17,526 nucleotides of DNA from NCBI GenBank assembly GCA_002309425.1, contig DBXD01000078.1, forward strand, positions 18,525 to 36,050, written 5' to 3'. This DNA comes from Cyanobacteria bacterium UBA1221 (GTDB lineage: Bacteria; Cyanobacteriota; Vampirovibrionia; Gastranaerophilales; Gastranaerophilaceae). Shown here in pieces: positions 7,887-14,335 of this stretch; position 1 is the stretch's first letter, and each line of letters begins with the position of its first letter. Both the position numbers and the translations under genes were made by a program. Under the pieces are notes generated by a model. That model saw only the letters and a list, made by a program, of their open reading frames with translations, was not told the DNA's origin and ran no database searches.

Positions 7887-9089
7887 ATGTCTGATAAAAT
7901 TATATACCTTGATAATAATGCAACAACAAGGGTTGATGATAAAGTTCTTGAATCGATGCTTCCGTACCTGAAAGAAGAGTATGCAAACCCTTCCAGTATG
8001 TACGATTTTGCAAAGAAGTCCTCAGATGCGATTAAAGAAGCAAGAGTTAAAGTCCGTGATTTTGTAAATGCGGAGAATGAAAAAGAGATAATTTTTACCT
8101 CTTGCGGTTCCGAGTCTGCAAATACGGGAATCCGTGGTGTTCTCGGCATGCACAAAGATAAACGTCATATAATCACTACAAAAGTTGAGCATCCTTGCGT
8201 TCTCAATGTGTATAAAATGCTTGAAAAACAGGGCTACAAAGTAGATTATATAGGTGTTAATTCAGCAGGCGAACTGGATTTGGAGCAGTTGTCCGAGGCT
8301 ATAAATGATGATACCGCTCTTGTATCTGTAATGTATGCGAATAACGAAACCGGTGTGATAAACCCTATTGAAAAGATTTCTCAGATTATTAAATCAAAAA
8401 ATCAGAATACAAAATTTTATGTTGATGCGGTTCAGGTTGCGGGTAAAATTCCTATTGATGTTCAGGCCTGCGGGGTTGATATGCTAGGGATTTCAGGTCA
8501 CAAATTCCACGCACCAAAAGGTGTAGGTGTATTGTATGTAAACTCCAAAACCATCATTACCCCGTTAATTATCGGGGGGCATCAGGAAAGAGGCAAACGC
8601 GCCGGAACAGAAAATGTCCCGTACATTGTAGGTATTGGTACTGCTTGTGAAAGAGCGCAGGAATTTTTACGGTATGAGGCAACCGAAGTTAAAAGATTGA
8701 GAGATAAACTTGAAAACGGAATTCTGAAAAATATTTATAATGCAAGACTGAATACAGGGGTTGCAAACAGAGTTCCTAATACATCAAATATCGGATTTGA
8801 ATATGTGGAGGGTGAGTTGATACTTCTTCATCTGAGCGACAAAGGTATTTGTGCAAGTTCGGGTTCTGCGTGTACTTCGGGTTCATTGGAGCCAAGCCAT
8901 GTTTTGAGAGCAATGAATGTTCCGTTTACGGCTATTCATGGCAGTATAAGATTTTCTCTGAGCAAATACACAACGGAAAAAGACATTGACTATGTAAATT
9001 CTGTAATGCCCGGAATTATAGAAAAAATCAGGAACTTGTCCCCATATCAGGATGAACTTGCTGAGCTTAAAAGAAGAAAAACTCTTTAA
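7887..9089 (+). CDS. nifS: Cysteine desulfurase (NifS/IscS type)
   Basis: This PLP enzyme converts cysteine to alanine and delivers persulfide sulfur to the NifU scaffold encoded immediately upstream. The 400-residue protein has the LDNNATT N-terminus (8-14), the cofactor-stacking His in EH (101-102), the VDAVQ pyridine-N contact (179-183), and the PLP-binding lysine K206 in SGHKFHAPKG. The mobile catalytic cysteine is C329 in SGSACTSG, the group I form. The ATG follows the nifU TAA with no gap, and the Shine-Dalgarno GGAGG lies inside the end of nifU. It is the last recognisable gene of this Fe-S unit; the AAA+ gene starts 82 bases later with its own Shine-Dalgarno. Confidence 0.95.
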   Translation: MSDKIIYLDNNATTRVDDKVLESMLPYLKEEYANPSSMYDFAKKSSDAIKEARVKVRDFVNAENEKEIIFTSCGSESANTGIRGVLGMHKDKRHIITTKVEHPCVLNVYKMLEKQGYKVDYIGVNSAGELDLEQLSEAINDDTALVSVMYANNETGVINPIEKISQIIKSKNQNTKFYVDAVQVAGKIPIDVQACGVDMLGISGHKFHAPKGVGVLYVNSKTIITPLIIGGHQERGKRAGTENVPYIVGIGTACERAQEFLRYEATEVKRLRDKLENGILKNIYNARLNTGVANRVPNTSNIGFEYVEGELILLHLSDKGICASSGSACTSGSLEPSHVLRAMNVPFTAIHGSIRFSLSKYTTEKDIDYVNSVMPGIIEKIRNLSPYQDELAELKRRKTL

Positions 9090-9171
9090 TAAGTTTTGTA
9101 AAAATGTTTATTACAAGGATAGTAATATATAAATTTTTATAATAATATTTCGTCATTAGGAGTATCCTTGG

Positions 9172-10593
9172 ATGAAAGTATACAGCATAGCAAATACCCC
9201 TTCTTTTGGGTACAATAAGGCCGTAAATGATGAAGCAAATGCTCTGCTCGCAAAGCATTCTGATGATGAGTTTTGTAGTACCCTATTACAAATTAATAAA
9301 TTTACAAATAATTTAGAGGATAAAATCCGTGCTGCGGAGGCTGCTCGTAGAAAGGGTTTGGTGAAAAAGTATATGCAACTGTTTTTACCAATGAAAGATC
9401 TTGTAGCAGGGCAAATTGAATTTAGATTTCCAAAGTTAAATTATTTAAATACCGAGATGAATAGTTATTTTACCGAAGTAAAAAGGCGAGGTCTTGAGTA
9501 TAAAGCGCATTGGATAAATGATTTACTTGAAGATCTTGAACACTGTGCTGATATGATTGAGATTAATGAAGCAGCAATTGCTGTCAGCAGGTCTGGAATC
9601 TTAAATGATGAAGAAGAACTAATAAATGAACCAGAAAAGGTGCCTGTTAAGTCGCAGCAGCAACCTGTCCCGGCAGAAAAGGCAACAGATGCAATTTCTG
9701 AAGCGAAGAACCACAATTTAGAACTTTTTGTTCCAAATGAGGATACACCTAAAGGCTTTGTCGGTTTAGGCGGAATGAATGATGTTAAAGATTTGTTGAC
9801 TGAAAAAATTATTATGCCGCTTAATAATCCTGAAGAAGCGGCGTTAGATTTGTTTGAATACGGGAAAAAATTGCCCAAAGGTGTTTTGTTTTACGGTCCT
9901 CCCGGTTGCGGAAAAAGTGCTGTAATTGAGGCACTTGCAATAGAAACAGGTTTGCCGTTATATAATTTAAAAATTTCAAACACAGGCTCTCCATATGTAA
10001 ACAAAAGTGCTACAAATACGCAGGATGCATATGATTATGCTAAAAAAATAGCAAAAGATACCGGTAAACCGGTGCTGTTAAGAATAGATGAACTTGAAAC
10101 TTATGCCCCAAAACGAGTAGAAAAACCTAGTGAAGATAACAAAATTGTAGGGGTTCTGCTACAAATAATAGATGATGCACGGGCAAACAATGTAATCATG
10201 CTCTGCACAACGAATCACTATAACAGACTGGATTCGGCATTAACCAGCAGACTCGAAGATAGGGTATATATAGGTTTGCCTGATGTTGAAACAAGAGAAA
10301 AAGTTCTTAATGTCTTGCTAAACAAATTCTCAAAAGGAAAAGAGTTGGCAAATAACCCGAAAGAACTCCATCGCCTTGCCGAAATGACTGACGGTTTCTC
10401 AAACCGTAACTTAGTCCAATTAACGGACATGGCTGCAATGATTGCAAAAAATGATGGCAGGCGAAATATTAAGGTTGAGGATTATGTAAAACCTATCGAA
10501 GAAAATCAGAATATGAAAGTAAATGAGGATGAGTTTAGAGATAAGAGTCCACTTGTCAGGAAACCAATAGGGTTCAATTCCGGTAAGAAATAG
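9172..10593 (+). CDS. AAA+ ATPase (Cdc48/FtsH-like module) with an unrecognised N-terminal domain
   Basis: The 473-residue protein has a classical-clade AAA+ module from about 195 to 445. This includes the GLGG entry motif (198-201), Walker A GPPGCGKS (242-249) and Walker B LLRIDE (302-307). Sensor 1 lies in TTN (346-348) and probable arginine fingers at R360 and R364 (TSRLEDR). A small helical lid follows. The N-terminal 180 residues are helical, start with a PSFG tag (10-13) and match nothing I recognise; a Gln/Pro/Glu-rich linker (about 151-185) joins the two parts. There is no membrane segment or metalloprotease HEXXH motif, so it is not FtsH itself. Start ATG follows TAGGAG (9157-9162); a TATAAT at 9138-9143 may be its promoter. 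The role is probably protein remodelling, target unknown. Confidence 0.8.
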   Translation: MKVYSIANTPSFGYNKAVNDEANALLAKHSDDEFCSTLLQINKFTNNLEDKIRAAEAARRKGLVKKYMQLFLPMKDLVAGQIEFRFPKLNYLNTEMNSYFTEVKRRGLEYKAHWINDLLEDLEHCADMIEINEAAIAVSRSGILNDEEELINEPEKVPVKSQQQPVPAEKATDAISEAKNHNLELFVPNEDTPKGFVGLGGMNDVKDLLTEKIIMPLNNPEEAALDLFEYGKKLPKGVLFYGPPGCGKSAVIEALAIETGLPLYNLKISNTGSPYVNKSATNTQDAYDYAKKIAKDTGKPVLLRIDELETYAPKRVEKPSEDNKIVGVLLQIIDDARANNVIMLCTTNHYNRLDSALTSRLEDRVYIGLPDVETREKVLNVLLNKFSKGKELANNPKELHRLAEMTDGFSNRNLVQLTDMAAMIAKNDGRRNIKVEDYVKPIEENQNMKVNEDEFRDKSPLVRKPIGFNSGKK

Positions 10594-10595
10594 AA

Positions 10596-11864
10596 TTAAA
10601 TTTTTTCAATGTAATCTATAAACTCCGCAAAGGAATATTGATTTTTTACAACAAAAAAATCTTTTTTTGTTTCTTTTTTGACACAGTCCAGTGTTTTTCC
10701 GTCTAAAAAGGTTTCGGTATAAGGTCTTAGCATGACTGACGGAATTACAACGAGGTCGCATTCCTTATTTTTAACGGTTCTTATAAGATCATCCGTAGTT
10801 ATTAATCCCGCTACTGTGATATCTTTTCCCCAGTAATCCGATTTTACGGCTGCAACTTCTGTTTTTAAATTCTTTATTTTGTTCAGTTTGTTACTTATTT
10901 CATCCAATGCCGCTTTTGCAGCGCATGAGGTTGCAAAAAGAACCTTTAACGGTTTTCGTATTCTTTTTGGTTTGTTGAGTTTTTTGAAATTTTCCAATAA
11001 AAATCTTATTGAACCTACACCGTCGTCTAATTGTGAGAAATTTCCGTAATATTTTGCCGGCGGAATTTTTTCTCCCGCAATGATGAAAAATTCATCAGAG
11101 CAGCATACCCGCTTATATTTTGATGCAATTTTTATGGTTTCTTTTGCACATTTTTTATCAACCCGTTTAAGGTTATTATCCTCCCTAAACTGCGTAATTC
11201 CGACAGGAACAATAGCAACCGAAAGCACGGTTCTTTTTAATTTTGCCAAATCCGACAGGGTTCTTTCCAGTTCTTTTCCGTCGTTGTATCCGGGGCATAG
11301 AACTATCTGTACGTGAAACGGTATTTTGTTTTTTCTCAGCCAAATCAGATTATCTAAAGCTTTTCCTGCGTTCGGATTTTTTAGCATTTTAACCCGTAAT
11401 TCCGGATTTGTAGTATGAACAGAAATATAAAACGGCCCAAGATGCATCTTTTTTATTCTGCTCTTATCTTTTTCCGTAAGATTTGTGAGAGTTATATATG
11501 TTCCTTGAAGATATGACAATCTGTAATCATCATCTTTTACATATAAAGTATCCCTCAACCCTTTCGGCTGCTGATCGACAAAACAAAATATGCAATGGTT
11601 CAGACAGGGTTTAACTTTATCAAAAACCGCACTTTCAAAGACTATTCCCAAATCTTCATCAAAGTCTTTTTCTATCTCGATTTCTTCAATTTCGCCATTC
11701 TTTTTTTTTACTTCCAACGTCAGTAAATCTGATTTGCAACAGAAATTATAGTCAATCATGTCATTAAGTTTGGTATTGTCGATTGACAGAATTTCATCAC
11801 CCGGCTCAATTCCTATTTCTTCTGCGATAGAATTTTTTATAACTTTATCAACTATTGCGGGCAT
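10596..11864 (-). CDS. PDZ / radical-SAM / DUF512 protein (cyanobacterial FeS oxidoreductase-like family)
   Basis: The family is conserved in Cyanobacteria and Clostridia, and its reaction is unknown to me. The N-terminus is PDZ-like (SIAEEIGIEPGDEILSIDN). It is followed by a radical-SAM cysteine cluster C-x3-C-x2-C (CLNHCIFC) then FVDQQPKGL, and an extended C-terminal DUF512 region including PSVMLRPYTETFLDG. The protein has 422 residues, with no signal peptide. I chose the ATG at 11864 over a TTG at 11885. The ATG start places the PDZ at the N-terminus as in homologues, although its AAAAGGA Shine-Dalgarno is unusually close. It overlaps the upstream PadR-like gene by 17 bases, so translation is probably coupled. 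It converges with the AAA+ gene with two bases between stops and no terminator visible. Confidence 0.85.
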   Translation of the reverse strand: MPAIVDKVIKNSIAEEIGIEPGDEILSIDNTKLNDMIDYNFCCKSDLLTLEVKKKNGEIEEIEIEKDFDEDLGIVFESAVFDKVKPCLNHCIFCFVDQQPKGLRDTLYVKDDDYRLSYLQGTYITLTNLTEKDKSRIKKMHLGPFYISVHTTNPELRVKMLKNPNAGKALDNLIWLRKNKIPFHVQIVLCPGYNDGKELERTLSDLAKLKRTVLSVAIVPVGITQFREDNNLKRVDKKCAKETIKIASKYKRVCCSDEFFIIAGEKIPPAKYYGNFSQLDDGVGSIRFLLENFKKLNKPKRIRKPLKVLFATSCAAKAALDEISNKLNKIKNLKTEVAAVKSDYWGKDITVAGLITTDDLIRTVKNKECDLVVIPSVMLRPYTETFLDGKTLDCVKKETKKDFFVVKNQYSFAEFIDYIEKI

Positions 11865-12372
11865 TGTCCTTTTCAAATCCTTCAATTAAGTTAACCAAAT
11901 TTGAATATTCCACACTGGAATTATCCAATAATATCCGCTGGTAAAAGTTCTTTTCGGTGTATTCATCGTTTAATATTCTTTCCGCATTTTGTTTATTGAT
12001 TTGAGCCAGCGTTTTGAGATGCAAAAACAGTTCAGTCCGCTCATCTTTATCCAGCAGATCCGCCATGGAAAGTTTAATCTTTGCGTTTGATATAAATTGA
12101 AGCGGATTTTGGGATAATTCTTGTTTTAAAAGGGTTTTTAATTCTTTTTCCCCTTTTGGAGTAATCGAATAATATACGGATAATTTCCCTCCGTCAGACA
12201 TTGTTTTATGCAGATTTATACATTCTGATTTTTCCAGTTTTCTCAGGGCAGGTTTTATTGCTCCAAAACTGGGCATTGTATATACGGCAAAACGGCTCGC
12301 AATTTCTTTTGATATGCCGTACATGGTAAATTCTCTTCTTGTTAATACATATAGGATTAAGAGTTCTATCAT
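11848..12372 (-). CDS. PadR-family transcriptional regulator
   Basis: The 174-residue protein has an N-terminal winged helix (about 1-85) of PadR type. The recognition-helix region reads FGAIKPALRKLEKSE and the wing ends in YYSITPKGEKEL (67-78). A helical C-terminal half (about 95-170) resembles the dimerisation region of longer PadR proteins. PadR proteins are usually repressors that respond to small molecules. The gene overlaps and precedes the radical-SAM/DUF512 gene, suggesting it controls that operon, itself, or the divergent TPR-glycosyltransferase gene. The start ATG has no Shine-Dalgarno; a strong promoter ends 7 bases before it, so the mRNA is predicted to be leaderless. Confidence 0.82.
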   Translation of the reverse strand: MIELLILYVLTRREFTMYGISKEIASRFAVYTMPSFGAIKPALRKLEKSECINLHKTMSDGGKLSVYYSITPKGEKELKTLLKQELSQNPLQFISNAKIKLSMADLLDKDERTELFLHLKTLAQINKQNAERILNDEYTEKNFYQRILLDNSSVEYSNLVNLIEGFEKDNARNS

Positions 12373-12378
12373 ATGTGG

Positions 12379-12407
12379 ATTATAGCATATTTTAACCTTC
12401 GTGTAAA
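12379..12407 (-). promoter_or_regulatory. Strong promoter of the PadR-like gene, probably leaderless
   Basis: On the minus strand TTTACA (12402-12407) is 17 bases from a perfect, extended TGCTATAAT box (TATAAT at 12379-12384). The box ends 7 bases before the ATG at 12372, so +1 should fall at the start codon. A short inverted repeat, GTAAA-4-TTTAC (12403-12416), overlaps the -35 hexamer and could be part of an operator. Confidence 0.65.
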
Positions 12408-12429
12408 ATCATTTACTTACCAATTTCAA

Positions 12430-12454
12430 AATGTTAAAAGTAATTTTTTACATT
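12430..12454. promoter_or_regulatory. 25-bp inverted repeat, candidate PadR operator
   Basis: The arms AATGT-n-AAAA and TTTT-n-ACATT form an imperfect palindrome between the divergent promoters of the PadR-like and TPR-glycosyltransferase genes. Known PadR operators often carry ATGT...ACAT half-sites, usually with a shorter spacer than the 15 bases seen here. The assignment rests on position and half-site identity only. Confidence 0.35.
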
Positions 12455-12481
12455 GTTAAAAATTTTCCTTATGTTCCTTTT

Positions 12482-12492
12482 TATAATATAAT
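12482..12492 (+). promoter_or_regulatory. Overlapping TATAAT boxes before the TPR-glycosyltransferase gene
   Basis: Two overlapping TATAAT hexamers (12482-12487 and 12487-12492) lie directly upstream of the ATG at 12500. The second ends 8 bases before the start codon. No good -35 hexamer is seen at the right distance and there is no Shine-Dalgarno, so this is another leaderless candidate with weaker support. Confidence 0.4.
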
Positions 12493-12499
12493 AAAAAAT

Positions 12500-14161
12500 A
12501 TGGATAAGGATTTTTTGTTATTAAAGTTGGGCAGAGCTGTTTGGGTTTCTCTGATAGAGGATAAGAAACCGGAAGATGCGCTGCGGTATTATGTAGGTTA
12601 TATTGATAACCTGAAACAATGCAGCAGAGACAAAAAGTATAAGCAGCTTGCACTTGATGAAATAAGTTATTCGGAGAAACTTTTTAACGATAAAATTTTA
12701 AAACTTGCAAACGACAGTTTTAATGAAAAGAATTATTTTAATGCTGTTTATTCTTATGGGGTATATTTCAGATTTAAGCAAGATGACGTAACAGTATTAA
12801 AAAATTATATTAAGGCCCTAACCGAAATAGGTCAGTCCGATCTTGCAATTGATCTTTTAAACCACATAGGTACTGTTGATTGCGCTAATGATGCGCAATT
12901 ATGTAAATTATTTGCAGAAGCATATGCAAAAGGTAATGATCCTAAAATGGCTGTATCTTATTTAAGAAAATACTTTGCAATTCTTGAGAATAATGTAACA
13001 GCAGAAGATTACAATCTGCTTGGTTGTTATTATCACAATTTGTATGAATACAATCACGATATGTTAAATGCCGATGCAAGTATGAAAGCCTTTGATGCTG
13101 CATATAATATGAAACCTGATTTAAAGATTTTTGCAAAAAATGAGGCTATTGTTGCAGCTAAGGTGTGTTGTTTTGAGAATGCTGCCAAGGCATGGAATCG
13201 GATTTTGACAAAAAGTGACTTAACTAATGATGACAAGTTTGATTATGCTGCATTTTGTTTGAAAAGTAGAAATTTTGAGGGCTGGCATAAATATTTTGAT
13301 GCCAGATTTGATAAGGAAAATAATCCTGCAAAAATTCCTCAGATGGATAAGCCACGCTGGGACGGAACTCAAAACTTGTCGGGGGCTACATTACTGGTGT
13401 ATGAGGAACAGGGTTATGGGGATACGTTGTTGTTTTTTGGCTATATCCCAAGACTTTTAAATCTTGCAAAAAAAGTTATTTTTGTAGTTCAGGATCCTCT
13501 TTATTCTCTGTTAAAAAATAATGAGTTCGGGGTAGAAGTTAAATCAAAGACTGATGCTTCTGATTTATCAAAGCTGGATTTTGATTTTTATATCCCCGCT
13601 ATGTCTATTCCTCTTGTGTTGAAACTGAAAGACAGAGAACTCTCTGTTGGCGAGGGGTATATAAAAGCAGACGGGGAACTTGTTGAAAAATACAGACAGA
13701 AATATTTTAATAATTCAAAATTAAAAATAGGAATATCTTTTAAAGGAAATTCTATTGGGGATACAACAAGAGATGCAAATGCCGATTGCTTCCTTCCTTT
13801 GCTTCAAATGAAGAATGTTGCTCTTTATTGTATAAATAAACCTCTGACAAGAGAGGAGTATGAGGTTTTTAAAAAGAATAATGTCGTAATGCTCGGGGAT
13901 ACCTTTAAGGATTTTGCCGATACTGCCGCTGCGATTGAAAATTGTGATATTGTGATTACAACTGATAACTGTATTTTGAATCTTGCGGGGGCTTTGGGTA
14001 AAAAAACTTTTGCAATGTTTAATTTGACCTATCAGTTCCGCTGGTTTGATTTAACAGGGCAGGATGTTGTGTGGTTTACGTCAGTCAGACCTTTTGTGAA
14101 TGAAACTTATAACGGTTGGGAAGAAACGATTTATAAGATAATGAAAATAATAACAGAATAA
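12500..14161 (+). CDS. TPR-repeat protein fused to a GT-B (heptosyltransferase-like) glycosyltransferase domain
   Basis: The protein has 553 residues from the ATG at 12500. The N-terminal half (about 1-285) is all-helical with degenerate TPR-like repeats. From about residue 286 it matches the TPR-linked glycosyltransferase pattern: RWDG then LLVYEEQGYGDTLLFFGYIP, a GT-B first-lobe signature. This continues to a second lobe starting with LKIGISFKGN, and DIVITTDNCILNLAGALGKK, a nucleotide-sugar-binding region of GT9-like enzymes. There is no signal peptide, so a cytosolic enzyme modifying a glycan or protein acceptor is likely; the acceptor is unknown. An in-frame ATG at 12431 would add 23 residues, but it lies inside an inverted repeat and upstream of the TATAAT boxes, so I prefer the later start. 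Confidence 0.75.
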   Translation: MDKDFLLLKLGRAVWVSLIEDKKPEDALRYYVGYIDNLKQCSRDKKYKQLALDEISYSEKLFNDKILKLANDSFNEKNYFNAVYSYGVYFRFKQDDVTVLKNYIKALTEIGQSDLAIDLLNHIGTVDCANDAQLCKLFAEAYAKGNDPKMAVSYLRKYFAILENNVTAEDYNLLGCYYHNLYEYNHDMLNADASMKAFDAAYNMKPDLKIFAKNEAIVAAKVCCFENAAKAWNRILTKSDLTNDDKFDYAAFCLKSRNFEGWHKYFDARFDKENNPAKIPQMDKPRWDGTQNLSGATLLVYEEQGYGDTLLFFGYIPRLLNLAKKVIFVVQDPLYSLLKNNEFGVEVKSKTDASDLSKLDFDFYIPAMSIPLVLKLKDRELSVGEGYIKADGELVEKYRQKYFNNSKLKIGISFKGNSIGDTTRDANADCFLPLLQMKNVALYCINKPLTREEYEVFKKNNVVMLGDTFKDFADTAAAIENCDIVITTDNCILNLAGALGKKTFAMFNLTYQFRWFDLTGQDVVWFTSVRPFVNETYNGWEETIYKIMKIITE

Positions 14162-14179
14162 TTTTGTGTGACACAAAAT
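14161..14179. promoter_or_regulatory. 19-bp perfect palindrome, candidate operator
   Basis: ATTTTGTGTGACACAAAAT is a perfect palindrome around a central G. It begins at the last base of the upstream gene's stop codon. Its loop is too small for a hairpin terminator and no T-run follows, so a dimeric-protein binding site is more likely. It lies 15 bases before the TATAAT box at 14195. Confidence 0.45.
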
Positions 14180-14194
14180 GACGGGAGTGTGTTT

Positions 14195-14200
14195 TATAAT
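14195..14200 (+). promoter_or_regulatory. TATAAT -10 box for a small transcript
   Basis: A perfect TATAAT sits in the intergenic region with predicted +1 near 14207. No consensus -35 is present at 17 bases; the palindrome at 14161-14179 occupies the upstream region, which would suit regulation by its binding protein. Nothing on the plus strand downstream looks like a protein gene before the terminator. Confidence 0.4.
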
Positions 14201-14206
14201 AATTAT

Positions 14207-14323
14207 ACAGGCAAGCGATTCGCTATATGCCACGAATAACAATCAGAAGGAACACCGTTACTCACTTCGTTCGTAACGTTTACCTTTTTCAAGACCGGCC
14301 TTAATTTAGAGGTCGGTTTCTTG
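14207..14323 (+). ncRNA. Candidate small structured RNA, about 115 bases, family unknown
   Basis: Between a TATAAT box and a terminator hairpin lies a non-coding stretch with two further hairpins. One is 14210-14231 (GGCA-AGCG-ATT-CGCT-bulge-TGCC). The other is 14256-14278 (CGTTAC, 11-base loop containing TTCG, GTAACG). The stretch is richer in G and C than the flanking DNA and has no sensible open frame. I do not recognise it as 6S, SRP RNA, tmRNA or a riboswitch. It converges on the reverse-transcriptase gene, whose stop codon is 13 bases past its end. It might instead be a trailer of the upstream gene or a repeat element. Confidence 0.35.
14290..14323 (+). terminator. Rho-independent-type terminator hairpin
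   Basis: CAAGACCGGCC (14290-14300) pairs with GGTCGGTTTCTTG (14311-14323) around a 10-base loop. The pairing includes a G-U that only works in plus-strand RNA, and the 3' arm is T-rich. It ends the small RNA or the upstream glycosyltransferase transcript. On the minus strand it follows the reverse-transcriptase gene but lacks a T-run there. Confidence 0.6.
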
Positions 14324-14335
14324 ATTAATATCTAT

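Noticed and set aside
9096..9116. Inverted repeat TTGTAA...TTACAA after nifS as a terminator
   Set aside because: Six A/T-rich pairs with a nine-base loop and no T-run are too weak to call.
12262..12273. PSFG in the PadR-like protein as another N-terminal tag
   Set aside because: It is internal (residues 34-37) and falls in the winged-helix recognition region, where family members have similar residues.
12431..12499. Earlier ATG for the TPR-glycosyltransferase gene
   Set aside because: It has no Shine-Dalgarno, lies inside a 25-bp inverted repeat and is upstream of two TATAAT boxes.
14161..14179. Palindrome as the terminator of the upstream gene
   Set aside because: It has a one-base centre, so no proper loop can form, and there is no T-run; an operator is more likely.
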